NCBI GenBank assembly: GCA_965369635.1
Contig: CBDURC010000112.1
Location: 1-10,070 of the forward strand
Direction of reading: 5' to 3'
Source: UBA3071 sp965369635
GTDB taxonomy: Bacteria; Chloroflexota; Anaerolineae; UBA3071
DNA: 10,070 nucleotides
Shown here: positions 1 to 6,625 of the stretch, piece after piece
Position numbering within the stretch: position 1 is the first letter of the stretch
Layout: every line of letters begins with the position of its first letter
Translations under genes and position numbers: made by a program
The notes under the pieces: model-generated
The model's database searches: none
What the model was told of the DNA's origin: nothing
What the model saw: the letters and a program-made list of their open reading frames with translations, nothing else

Positions 1-798
1 CTCTGCGACCAACTGCGAACTGAGGCGCTGGCCCAGGGCCACACTGCGCCGCGCTATCACGCATTCACCCGCCCACCCCGCCAGGAGGCCGAGGCTGTCG
101 GCAGGGCGCTCGACATCGCCGCACTGGCCGGTGTGCCGCTGTACGTCGTGCACATCTCCTGCGCCGAGGCACTGGAGCGTCTCGTTGCCGCCCAGCGGCG
201 CGGCCAGCCGGCCTTTGGCGAGACCTGTCCACAGTACCTCGCCCTGACGGCAGAGATGCTGGAACGGCCTGGCGGCGAGCGATTCGTTTGTGCGCCGCCG
301 CCTCGAAGCGAAGCGGATCAAGCGGCGCTGTGGGGTGCGCTGGCGCGGGGCGAGCTGCAAACCATCGCCACTGACCACTGCCCCTTCACCCTGGAGGACA
401 AGGCGCAAGGAACGGACTTCACGCAGGTACCCGGAGGGCTGCCCAGCATCGAAGTCCGCTTGAGCCTCGTGCACACGCTGGGAGTGCTGGCCGGGCATCT
501 CAGCCTCAGCCGTTGGGTGCAACTGTGCTGCAACGCCCCGGCGCGGCTTTTTGGCCTGCAGCGCAAAGGACACATCGCCCCCGGCTTCGACGCCGACCTG
601 GTGATATTCGATCCTGCCCGCGAGGTGATGCTGAGTGGCAGCTTCTTGCACGAACACGTGGACTGGACACCCTACGAGGGCCTACACCTGCGCGGCTGGC
701 CGCGGGTCACCCTGAGCCGTGGCCAGGTGATCGTCGAGGAGGGTCGCTTCGTGGGCCGACCGGGTCGCGGGCGATTCGTGAGTCGGGACCTATCATGA
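1..798 (+). CDS. Dihydropyrimidinase / D-hydantoinase family amidohydrolase, C-terminal part (5' truncated by window)
   Basis: The reading frame is open from base 1, so the gene starts outside the window; 265 codons are visible, against about 450-480 residues usual for the family. These cytoplasmic metal-dependent enzymes open cyclic amide rings (dihydropyrimidines, hydantoins) to N-carbamoyl amino acids. Visible landmarks, counting from codon 1, are YHAFTRPP (19-26), the metal-ligand His in LYVVHIS (His51), GETCPQYL (73-80), and TDHCPF (124-129), whose Asp125 is the family's last metal ligand. GGLPSIEVRL (145-154) and NAPARLFGL (178-186) follow, then the small C-terminal beta domain (HIAPGFDADLVIFDP). 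The HxH motif, the carboxylated lysine and one His lie in the missing part. The exact substrate (dihydrouracil, hydantoin or other cyclic imide) cannot be told from this; dihydroorotase is less likely. The stop TGA overlaps the next gene's ATG (ATGA), which implies translational coupling. Confidence 0.88.
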   Translation, partial: LCDQLRTEALAQGHTAPRYHAFTRPPRQEAEAVGRALDIAALAGVPLYVVHISCAEALERLVAAQRRGQPAFGETCPQYLALTAEMLERPGGERFVCAPPPRSEADQAALWGALARGELQTIATDHCPFTLEDKAQGTDFTQVPGGLPSIEVRLSLVHTLGVLAGHLSLSRWVQLCCNAPARLFGLQRKGHIAPGFDADLVIFDPAREVMLSGSFLHEHVDWTPYEGLHLRGWPRVTLSRGQVIVEEGRFVGRPGRGRFVSRDLS

Positions 799-2126
799 TC
801 GAGGAACACAATCCGCTGAGCAATCGAGAGCGAGAGATCCTGCAGCTCCTGGTCACAGGAGACACCAACCTGCAGATCGCCCGCCAGTTGACGATCAGCC
901 CCAACACGGTCAAGGTGCACCTGCGCAACATCTACGAGAAGATGGGCGTTCAGTCACGCACTGAAGCCAGCATGGTGGCCGTCCGTGAGGGCTGGGTGGT
1001 GCTGGACGGAGCACAAGCGGCGCCACCTGCTCCTGTTCTCCGCCGTGAACGTCGCCCCATCGCTCGCTGGCAACGCATCTACATGCTGGCCACGCTGCTG
1101 CTGGTGCTGCTGGCCTTCCTCTACCCGCAATTCACCGGTGGAAGGGAGGGCTCCGGAAGAACTGACGACCTCAGCGATCCGCGAGTGCTGGCCGATGTCT
1201 CGGGTCTCGATCTCGGGGCAGATCAGTGGATGGAACGAGCGATGATGCCCACCGCCCGCAGCCGGTTGGCGCTCGTGCCCTACGAAGAGAAGACCTACGC
1301 CATCGCCGGAGCCACTGCCGCTGGTGTCAGCGGGATCGTGGAAGTCTACGATCCCGAAAGCAACGGCTGGCTCTCCCGAGCCACCAAGCCCACGGCGACC
1401 AGCAACGTGGGCGGCATCGTGCTGTACGGCATGATCTACATGCCCGGGGGGTACACCTCCGAGGGCCAGGTGACGGACGTGCTGGAGGTCTACGATCCTC
1501 ACGACGACGCCTGGCTGACGCGCTCTCCTCTGCCCAAACCCCTCTGCGCCTATGCCATCGCTGCCGCGGGAGGGCAGATGTATCTGCTTGGCGGCTGGGA
1601 TGGCAGGCAGTACGTTCCGTCTGTGTACATCTACGATCCAACTGGCGACCGCTGGACGAGCGGGACGCCGATGTCGCAGCCGCGGGGCTTCGCTGCTGCC
1701 AGTGAGCTGAACGGCATGATCTACCTGGCCGGGGGATACGACGGTGAGCGGGAGTACGCACTGCTGGAGGCCTACGATCCGGTCCAGGAGGCCCGAGGAG
1801 AAGCCCCCTGGTCGTCAAGGGCAGCGATGGCGACGCCGCGTGGCGGCCTGGGGCTGGTCGCCACTGGATCGGCGCTTTATGCCATCGGCGGCGGATGGGA
1901 ACAATCGGTGGATTTCAACGAACGCTACGACCCAAACACAGATACTTGGTCCAGCATCCCGGCGCCGCTGCCGGCCCAGTGGCGCAACCTGGGTGTTGCA
2001 GCCCTGGGGGGACGCATCTTCGCCGTTGGCGGGTGGAGTGGCGGCCACCTGGCGATCAACCACGAGTATCCGACGCTGCTCTACCGCATCCACCTGCCCT
2101 TGGGCGCCAAGGGAGGCCACGAATAG
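795..2126 (+). CDS. Membrane-anchored LuxR-type HTH protein with six kelch repeats
   Basis: 443 residues from the ATG at 795. This start is chosen because the HTH domain begins seven residues later and the ATG overlaps the upstream stop; the frame is open further upstream, but that lies inside the hydantoinase gene. Residues 7-58 are a LuxR/GerE DNA-binding domain (NREREILQLL, then SPNTVKVHLRNIYEKMGV, typical recognition helix). Residues 94-111 form one hydrophobic segment (IYMLATLLLVLLAFLYP). From about residue 146 to the end are six kelch repeats, each with a paired glycine or near equivalent (AGA, PGG, LGG, AGG, IGG, VGG) and usually an xYDPxxxxW element, enough for a six-bladed propeller. 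Basic residues before the helix (RRERRPIARWQR) suggest the HTH is cytoplasmic and the propeller extracytoplasmic. The inferred role is a ToxR-like one-component membrane regulator that senses an external ligand or cell-wall state. Neither ligand nor target is evident; the hydantoinase operon is one possible target. Confidence 0.88.
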   Translation: MIEEHNPLSNREREILQLLVTGDTNLQIARQLTISPNTVKVHLRNIYEKMGVQSRTEASMVAVREGWVVLDGAQAAPPAPVLRRERRPIARWQRIYMLATLLLVLLAFLYPQFTGGREGSGRTDDLSDPRVLADVSGLDLGADQWMERAMMPTARSRLALVPYEEKTYAIAGATAAGVSGIVEVYDPESNGWLSRATKPTATSNVGGIVLYGMIYMPGGYTSEGQVTDVLEVYDPHDDAWLTRSPLPKPLCAYAIAAAGGQMYLLGGWDGRQYVPSVYIYDPTGDRWTSGTPMSQPRGFAAASELNGMIYLAGGYDGEREYALLEAYDPVQEARGEAPWSSRAAMATPRGGLGLVATGSALYAIGGGWEQSVDFNERYDPNTDTWSSIPAPLPAQWRNLGVAALGGRIFAVGGWSGGHLAINHEYPTLLYRIHLPLGAKGGHE

Positions 2127-2138
2127 AACTGGCCGGCC

Positions 2139-3083
2139 CTAGAGCGCAGCGCCAGCGAGCTTCTTGATCTTCTCCACCGTCTCCCGCCAACTGATGAGCG
2201 AGAGCCCCAGCTTCCTCCGCAGTTGTTCCTCAGGCATCCCCCTGCGGAAATCGAGCACAGCCGCCGTCCAGCGCAGTTGCTCGAACGCAACCCCACTCGG
2301 GATTTCGGCCAGCTCTGCCGCTCGCCCCAGTACATACTCCAGATTGCGAGCCGTGCACTCGAACAGCCGCACCTTAGGCTCGTATTGCCTCAAGTACTGC
2401 TGCAAGACAGGCACGAGCCGGGGACTCACGGCCAGCCTCCGTTCCTTGTGGGCCATGCGAGGGTTGCTGTAGCGGATGTTGAGCACCGGCGACTGGGGAC
2501 TGGAGATATCCAGCTGCTGCAGTTCGATGCGCATGCACTCGCTCTTCTTGATGCCCGTCTGCAGCAACAGGCTGATCAGCAAGTGGGGCCGCGCGTCTGG
2601 CGGCGACCCCAAGAGCTGATCGAGCGAGACGGACAGCAACCGCTCCACCTGATCGTCGTGGAGGATCTTGGGCAGAGGCGTAGTCACCGGACGATGCACC
2701 AGCGCCGCGGCAGGATCGCGGGGCAGCACGCCGCTCTCTGCCAGCCAGCCAAAGAAGACCTTGAGAGTGGTCACCCGGCGGGCGTAGGACTTGGGGCTGC
2801 ACGGCTTCCCGCGACGCAGAAGCAGATAGGCCAGGAAATCGTTGAGATCCCAAGTGGAGATCTCACCCACGGACTTGCTGGCCCCAATCTGTTCACTCAG
2901 GATGCCCAAGTCGCCGATGAAGGCTTTGATCGTGTTCTCTGCAAAGCCCTGGACGATCATGTGCTCGCGGAAGAGCTGCTTGGCCTCATCCAGCGTCGAC
3001 TGGGCGGAGAACGGTAGACTACCACCAACAGTGCTGGTTTCGTCCTCAGCTTCAGGCGATGGGTGAACAACATCATTTGACAT
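2139..3083 (-). CDS. Tyrosine recombinase (integrase)-like protein with degenerate active site
   Basis: 314 residues from the ATG at 3083, chosen because GGAGG lies 7 bases upstream; the frame is open to 3197 but without comparable support. Residues about 30-120 match the SAM-like core-binding domain of XerC/D integrases (FREHMIVQGFAENTIKAFIGDL, with SYARRVTTLKVFFGWLAESG further on). Residues about 135-305 match the catalytic domain in order and spacing. However, the catalytic residues are mostly replaced. The first Arg (TGLRxSE in the family) is Lys179 in TGIKKSE. The HxLRH box reads EQLRW (268-272), keeping only Arg271. The LGH box reads LGL (292-294). The nucleophilic Tyr, expected nine residues later, is Val303. 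The GKGxKER lysine appears to be Met210. The fold is kept over full length without stops, so this looks like a maintained DNA-binding protein rather than a decaying one; strand exchange seems unlikely. It is divergent from the MBL gene and convergent with the kelch gene (12-bp gap). Confidence 0.82.
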   Translation of the reverse strand: MSNDVVHPSPEAEDETSTVGGSLPFSAQSTLDEAKQLFREHMIVQGFAENTIKAFIGDLGILSEQIGASKSVGEISTWDLNDFLAYLLLRRGKPCSPKSYARRVTTLKVFFGWLAESGVLPRDPAAALVHRPVTTPLPKILHDDQVERLLSVSLDQLLGSPPDARPHLLISLLLQTGIKKSECMRIELQQLDISSPQSPVLNIRYSNPRMAHKERRLAVSPRLVPVLQQYLRQYEPKVRLFECTARNLEYVLGRAAELAEIPSGVAFEQLRWTAAVLDFRRGMPEEQLRRKLGLSLISWRETVEKIKKLAGAAL

Positions 3084-3101
3084 GTCATCCCCTCCGTGCA
3101 C

Positions 3102-3119
3102 TTGCCCCGGGGTTGGCAA
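3102..3119 (-). other. Small hairpin in the leader of the integrase-like gene
   Basis: TTGCC (3102-3106) and GGCAA (3115-3119) are perfect 5-bp complements around an 8-base G/C-rich loop. The hairpin lies between the predicted promoter and the Shine-Dalgarno of the integrase-like gene. It is short and could be chance. Confidence 0.25.
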
Positions 3120-3168
3120 TGATCCCCTGGCACTGTACGAGCCACGTTTCGTGTAGCCATCTGGGATC

Positions 3169-3197
3169 ATCTTAGCAGAAACGGGGCCATTTGTCAA
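3169..3197 (-). promoter_or_regulatory. Sigma70-type promoter for the integrase-like gene
   Basis: On the - strand, a perfect -35 TTGACA (3197-3192) is followed after exactly 17 bases by the -10 TAAGAT (3174-3169, 4/6). Transcription would start near 3162, giving a leader of about 80 nt to the ATG at 3083. The -35 lies 6 bp from the palindrome at 3204. Confidence 0.65.
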
Positions 3198-3203
3198 ACC
3201 CCG

Positions 3204-3221
3204 CGATCATCATAATGATCG
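3204..3221. promoter_or_regulatory. Palindromic operator candidate CGATCAT-N4-ATGATCG
   Basis: A perfect 7-bp inverted repeat with a 4-bp spacer lies between the two divergent -35 boxes, where one bound dimer could affect both promoters. The core GATCAT/ATGATC recurs at 3165-3170, touching the - strand -10 box, and at 3119-3124 in the leader. The spacing is shorter than a classical recombinase core site (usually 6-8 bp between 11-13 bp arms). Confidence 0.5.
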
Positions 3222-3240
3222 TCCCAAACGGTCCCAAACG
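3221..3240. repeat. Tandem decamer (GTCCCAAACG)x2
   Basis: A perfect 10-bp direct duplication abuts the palindrome on one side and lies 5 bp before the -35 box of the MBL gene on the other. A 10-bp period puts both copies on the same face of the helix, which would suit a regulator binding two adjacent sites. It could equally be a simple slippage duplication. Confidence 0.6.
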
Positions 3241-3245
3241 CGCCC

Positions 3246-3274
3246 TTGACAGCGAGGCCGCTTTGTGCTATGCT
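3246..3274 (+). promoter_or_regulatory. Sigma70-type promoter for the MBL-fold gene
   Basis: A perfect -35 TTGACA (3246-3251), a 17-bp spacer and the -10 TATGCT (3269-3274, 4/6). Transcription would start near 3281, giving a leader of about 58 nt before the ATG at 3339. Confidence 0.65.
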
Positions 3275-3338
3275 ATACACCAGAAACTGCAGAAACGCCC
3301 CCTGCCCAAGGGTTCACCCCTGAAGGAGCAATACATCC

Positions 3339-4184
3339 ATGCAGCGCGAACGAATCGCCAACGACATCTACGTGTTTACCAGCGAACTGTACCTGGAAGT
3401 GACGGCCGGCGCTGTCATCACTGACCAGGGAGCGGTTGTCATTGACACGCTCCCCTTCCCTGAGGAAACCCGCCAGATGCGAGAGTTCCTGCAAAAGGTG
3501 TGCCCAGCAGGCATTCGCTACCTGATTATCACCCATTCCCACGGCGACCACAGCTACGGCAGCTATCTTTTCCCTGAGGCGGAGTTGATCTCCCACAAGC
3601 GCTGTTGGGAGTTGCTGCAGACCGTAGGAGCTCAAGCACTGAGGGGAGCACAAGAGCAAACACCGGAACTGGCTGAGGTGAGAATACGGCTGCCGCCCAT
3701 GATCTTTGAGGAGTCGTTGACCTTGCGACTGGGAGCAAAGACCATACGCGCCTCGCACTCGCCCGGCCACACAGAGGGCCTCTCTGTCGTCTACGTCAAG
3801 GATGATCGAGTTCTCTTCGGCAGCGACACAGTGATGCCAGTGCCCTACATCGTAGCTGGCGATGTGCAGACGTTGATCAAGTCTCTGAGCGCTCTGCATG
3901 AGCTGCCGCTGGAAGCCATCGTGCAGGGGCACGGGCGGGTGCTCCTGCGCGGAGAGGTGCAAGAGGCACTTGATTCAAGCATCAGGTATCTGCACAGCAT
4001 TGAGCGCATCGCCCAAGAGAAAGCCAAAGCCGGGGCACCGCGACGTGAACTGCTGCAGATCGACATTGAATCGTGCGGCAAATCGCGCATTCCACTGAAC
4101 GGCATGGTACGGAGGCTCCATGAGGCGAACCTCTTGTACCTTTATGACAAGTACCAGGCCGAACTGCCCCAAGGCGATCGCTAG
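3339..4184 (+). CDS. MBL-fold metallo-hydrolase
   Basis: 281 residues; AAGGAG at 3323-3328 supports the ATG at 3339. The metallo-beta-lactamase fold is clear: an N-terminal beta layer (GAVITDQGAVVIDTLPFPEE), the metal motif THSHGDH (His66, His68, Asp70, His71), SPGHTEG (His144), GSDTV (Asp163, the bridging position) and GHG (His198). All ligands for a two-metal hydrolase are present. Residues 200-281 form a helical tail (QEALDSSIRYLHSIERIAQEKAKAGA and on) that may help dimerise or cap the active site. There is no signal peptide, so it should be cytoplasmic. The superfamily includes glyoxalase II, lactonases, sulfatases and cyclases, and the sequence does not single one out. It has its own promoter, divergent from the integrase-like gene, and ends convergently with the aminotransferase gene. 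Confidence 0.88.
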   Translation: MQRERIANDIYVFTSELYLEVTAGAVITDQGAVVIDTLPFPEETRQMREFLQKVCPAGIRYLIITHSHGDHSYGSYLFPEAELISHKRCWELLQTVGAQALRGAQEQTPELAEVRIRLPPMIFEESLTLRLGAKTIRASHSPGHTEGLSVVYVKDDRVLFGSDTVMPVPYIVAGDVQTLIKSLSALHELPLEAIVQGHGRVLLRGEVQEALDSSIRYLHSIERIAQEKAKAGAPRRELLQIDIESCGKSRIPLNGMVRRLHEANLLYLYDKYQAELPQGDR

Positions 4185-4201
4185 TCCCCAGCCACGCTGC
4201 A

Positions 4202-4298
4202 AGGTGCACCGCACTTGATCCGCTCCACATTCGATCGTTTGCTTGACCCTGTCGCGCTTCAGAATAGCCCGATTCCACAACCGAAGTGCGTTGCACCT
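4202..4298. repeat. 15-bp inverted repeat enclosing 67 bp, between convergent genes
   Basis: The left arm AGGTGCACCGCACTT (4202-4216) and right arm AAGTGCGTTGCACCT (4284-4298) are complementary at 14 of 15 positions. The unit fills most of the 123-bp gap between the MBL stop and the aminotransferase stop. No T-run follows either arm and no target-site duplication flanks it. It could be a dispersed palindromic repeat, a MITE-like remnant or a factor-dependent bidirectional terminator. The enclosed 67 bp shows no open frame of note. Confidence 0.55.
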
Positions 4299-4307
4299 GA
4301 GCCAAGC

Positions 4308-5648
4308 CTACACCAGTCCCATCTCCTCCTCAAGATCGGTAAGCGCACGCTCGAAGAGAACCAGCGCCTCGTCCACGAACTCTCGCGGCACGCTGAGCGC
4401 CGGCATGAAGCGCACTGTGCTCGGGCCACATCCCAAAAGCAGCAGCCCCTGCTCGAAAGCACGCAGGAGCAGCGTTTCGCGCAGTGCCTCCGCTCTTTCC
4501 TTGCTCCCCTTGTCCTTCACCAACTCCACGCCGATCATCAACCCCTTGCCCCGCACATCGCCCATCGCCGGATGCCGCATCTGCATCTCCCGCAGGCGAG
4601 CCAGCATGTACTCACCCTCGGTGGCGGCATTCTCGATGTATCCGCCCTGTAACAACCGGATCGTGGTTTGCGAAGCCGCGCAGGCCAACGGATTGCCGCC
4701 ATACGTGTTGCCATGCGCGCCCGGCGGCCAAGTCATCAACCGCTTGCGGCCGACCATCGCTCCCAGCGGCATACCAGAAGCCATCCCCTTGGCCAGGCAG
4801 ACGATGTCCGGCTCTACGCCCCAATGCTCGACGGCGAACATCTTGCCCGTGCGACCGAAGCCGGACTGCACCTCGTCGGCCACCAGCAGAATGCCGTAGC
4901 GATCGCACAAACCCCTCAGGCGGGGCAGCCACGCTGGCGGAGGCACGACGTACCCGCCCTCGCCCTGGATCGGTTCCAGAAAGATGGCCGCCACCTCGGC
5001 GGCTGGCACGAACCTGGCGAAAAGCTGGTCTTCGATGAAGTCCACGCAATACAGGTCGCAGGCCGGGTAGGTCAGGTTATAGGGGCAGCGATAGCAGTAG
5101 CCGTAGGGGACGTGACTCACCCCTGGCACTAGCGGTGCGAACCCCTTGCGCTGTACCGGCTTCGAGGAAGTGAGGCTCAGCGAACCCAGGGTCCGCCCAT
5201 GAAAAGCGCCGATGAAAGCGATCAGGCGGGGCCTGCCCGTGGCATAGCGGGCCAGCTTGATCGCCGCCTCCACCGATTCCGTGCCCGAGTTGGTCAAGAA
5301 GACCTGCGTCTCCTCACTGATAGGCACGATCTCGTTGAGCTTCTCGGCCAGTTCGACCTGCAGGCGATAGGTGAAATCGGCGCCTGCCATGTGCAAGAAC
5401 CTATCGGCCTGATCCTTAACCGCCTGTACGACCTCGGGGTGAGCATGGCCTGTGGCGGTGACGGCAATGCCCGCACAGAAATCCAGGTAGCGGTTGCCGT
5501 CCACGTCCCACACTTCGCAGCCCCGCCCATGATCCATGACGAAAGGATAGGGGCGGCCATAGCAGGGTGAGAAAGCAGCCATGTCCCGCTCAAGATAGGC
5601 TATGGCCTTGGGGCCAGGCGGGATGGCGACTTGATGGGATGACGTCAT
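4308..5648 (-). CDS. Class III PLP-dependent aminotransferase (acetylornithine/GABA aminotransferase family)
   Basis: 446 residues from the ATG at 5648, with AAGGAGG 10 bases upstream; a GTG two codons earlier is an alternative, and the frame is open to 5714. It moves an amino group between an amino acid or omega-amine and a 2-oxo acid using pyridoxal phosphate. Visible landmarks: GNRYLDFCAGIAV (51-63), the phosphate-binding NSGTESVEAAIK (120-131), FHGRT (149-153), the PLP-ring Asp258 in VADEVQSGFGRTG, the Schiff-base Lys287 in LAKGMASGMPLGA, and NTYGGNPLA (314-322). The length is normal. An insert at 185-201 carries four cysteines (CYRCPY and ACDLYC), which might bind a metal or form disulfides. 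Some archaeal members of this branch are amino-acid racemases, so the substrate is open; 4-aminobutyrate or a branched or aromatic amino acid is plausible. It lies 76 bp downstream of the toxin gene on the same strand; I found no convincing promoter in the gap. Confidence 0.9.
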   Translation of the reverse strand: MTSSHQVAIPPGPKAIAYLERDMAAFSPCYGRPYPFVMDHGRGCEVWDVDGNRYLDFCAGIAVTATGHAHPEVVQAVKDQADRFLHMAGADFTYRLQVELAEKLNEIVPISEETQVFLTNSGTESVEAAIKLARYATGRPRLIAFIGAFHGRTLGSLSLTSSKPVQRKGFAPLVPGVSHVPYGYCYRCPYNLTYPACDLYCVDFIEDQLFARFVPAAEVAAIFLEPIQGEGGYVVPPPAWLPRLRGLCDRYGILLVADEVQSGFGRTGKMFAVEHWGVEPDIVCLAKGMASGMPLGAMVGRKRLMTWPPGAHGNTYGGNPLACAASQTTIRLLQGGYIENAATEGEYMLARLREMQMRHPAMGDVRGKGLMIGVELVKDKGSKERAEALRETLLLRAFEQGLLLLGCGPSTVRFMPALSVPREFVDEALVLFERALTDLEEEMGLV

Positions 5649-5707
5649 TGTCACTTGTCCTCCTTGATATTGATGGGCACAGGGGAATACGCGATTTGAG
5701 AGGGGAA

Positions 5708-5727
5708 GAATCAATCAGAATCAATCA
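5708..5727. repeat. Tandem decamer (GAATCAATCA)x2 across the toxin stop codon
   Basis: A perfect 10-bp tandem duplication (21 bp of period 10 counting 5707) covers the last codons of the DUF3368 gene, whose stop is read from TCA at 5725-5727, and the start of the gap before the aminotransferase. Because the stop lies inside a repeat unit, the duplication may have been created at the end of the gene. It is separate from other features. Confidence 0.6.
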
Positions 5728-6240
5728 AATGAAGTCATCCAACTCGTACACTGGCGAGTGATAGCGTTGCTGCACCATCTCGGCCAGGAAACGGTTAGCA
5801 GCAACCAACGACAGGTGCTTCTCGCGGACAAGGCGGAGCAGAATACCCAAGGTGCCTGTCAACGACACATTGCGCTCAGCAGCGCGACGACGGGCAGCCA
5901 GGTCATCAGTAGCGAGGATAAGGCCACGGCTGATGGCCAACGCCAGGCATGAAGCTTCGCCTGGATCGAGCCGGGGGCTAAGCTCTGCGTGCAGTTGCTG
6001 CTCATTGGCCTGGTCGAGAGGCAGCACCTGTAGCCAGCCAGTTGGACTGACCGTAGTCAATTGCTCCAGGGTGATTTGCAGGTGCTGGTACCCAGCTTCG
6101 ATTCCACGACGGATCTCGTCAGCGACCATCAACGTGGTGAAAGCTCGACCACGGTACAGTTTTCCCAGCAGAGTCACCTGTCCGATGAGGGCAAAGTTGG
6201 AAAGGACGGTGGTGTCGAAGATGCAAGCGGCTTCAGGCAT
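5725..6240 (-). CDS. DUF3368 PIN-like nuclease, probable toxin of a type II toxin-antitoxin system
   Basis: 171 residues from the ATG at 6240, preferred because GGAAG lies 9 bases upstream; the ATG at 6249 (174 residues) has no well-placed ribosome site. The fold is PIN-like: Asp9 in FDTTVLSNFALIG, Glu42 in VADEIRRG, Glu95 in LDPGEASCLALA, and Asp112/Asp113 in LATDDLAARR. These are the acidic residues expected to hold Mg2+/Mn2+ for RNA cleavage. The TGTLGILLRL segment (128-137) is typical of DUF3368. All acidic positions look intact, so it is probably active. The start overlaps the antitoxin stop by 8 nt, so the two are probably translationally coupled, with antitoxin made first. The RNA target cannot be predicted. 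VapC itself is a more distant relative. Confidence 0.85.
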   Translation of the reverse strand: MPEAACIFDTTVLSNFALIGQVTLLGKLYRGRAFTTLMVADEIRRGIEAGYQHLQITLEQLTTVSPTGWLQVLPLDQANEQQLHAELSPRLDPGEASCLALAISRGLILATDDLAARRRAAERNVSLTGTLGILLRLVREKHLSLVAANRFLAEMVQQRYHSPVYELDDFI

Positions 6241-6553
6241 TACAGGCATCTTCCAGCAGTTCTTCGACAGTCTGTGGGCCTAAATGAATAGTTGCTCCTG
6301 CCTCGCGCAGGACGTCCTTCATCTCCTCTTGAGAGATACCCAATAGTTGAGCCGCCCTTCCCAGGCTGATGTCACCCGCTTCATAGGCGCTGATGATCAT
6401 CCTGGCTTTGACATCCGGCCGGGCCTGGAAAAGCGCCCGCAGCGCTCCACGAAGGGCGGCACGTTCATCGGGATACAAACCGGCCTTGACCAGTTGCTGG
6501 ATCTCCCATGTGTTCAGATCAGGTTGGGCGAGAACGCTTCCGATAGCCGACAT
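6233..6553 (-). CDS. UPF0175 family protein, probable antitoxin
   Basis: 106 residues from the ATG at 6553, with GGAGG 8 bases upstream; the frame is open to 6583 only through a TTG without a ribosome site. After a variable N-terminus (1-30) comes a helical stretch (ERAALRGALRALFQ), then the family core at about 52-85: MIISAYEAGDISLGRAAQLLGISQ, then EEMKDVLREAG, a helix-turn-helix-like segment. UPF0175 proteins are commonly encoded just upstream of DUF3368 PIN-like proteins and are taken to neutralise them and repress their own operon. The order, overlap and own promoter here fit that model. The C-terminal tail (LGPQTVEELLEDACNA) is the likely toxin-wrapping part, by analogy with other antitoxins. 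Confidence 0.85.
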   Translation of the reverse strand: MSAIGSVLAQPDLNTWEIQQLVKAGLYPDERAALRGALRALFQARPDVKARMIISAYEAGDISLGRAAQLLGISQEEMKDVLREAGATIHLGPQTVEELLEDACNA

Positions 6554-6575
6554 AGGGTTTCCCTCCAAGATCAAA

Positions 6576-6615
6576 GGCGACAACGACTCTCAGCGGGCCA
6601 ATCGCTGGTGTCGCC
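6576..6615 (-). promoter_or_regulatory. Nested inverted repeat in the toxin-antitoxin leader (operator or RNA hairpin)
   Basis: GGCGACA (6576-6582) pairs with TGTCGCC (6609-6615) at 7 of 7 positions, and inside it CAGCG (6591-6595) pairs with CGCTG (6603-6607). It starts about 4 nt after the predicted transcription start and ends 23 bp before the ATG of the antitoxin. It is well placed for autorepression by the toxin-antitoxin complex, or to fold as a 5' hairpin in the mRNA. Confidence 0.5.
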
Positions 6616-6625
6616 TCTATATGGC

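Noticed and set aside
513..794. N-terminal extension of the LuxR-kelch protein upstream of 795
   Set aside because: The frame is open but overlaps the hydantoinase coding region and gives an Arg/Pro-rich low-complexity sequence; the HTH domain naturally starts just after the ATG at 795.
2223..3017. Open frame on the + strand opposite the integrase-like gene
   Set aside because: The integrase fold is clearly on the - strand; the + strand translation is rich in Gln/Arg/His without domain features.
2139..3083. Integrase as sign of a prophage or integrative element
   Set aside because: No tRNA, att-like duplication or phage gene is visible, and the catalytic residues are missing, so I do not call a mobile element.
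5649..5724. Promoter for the aminotransferase in the gap after the toxin gene
   Set aside because: TTGATT copies occur, but the best-spaced -10 (CGTATT) is too weak to support a call.
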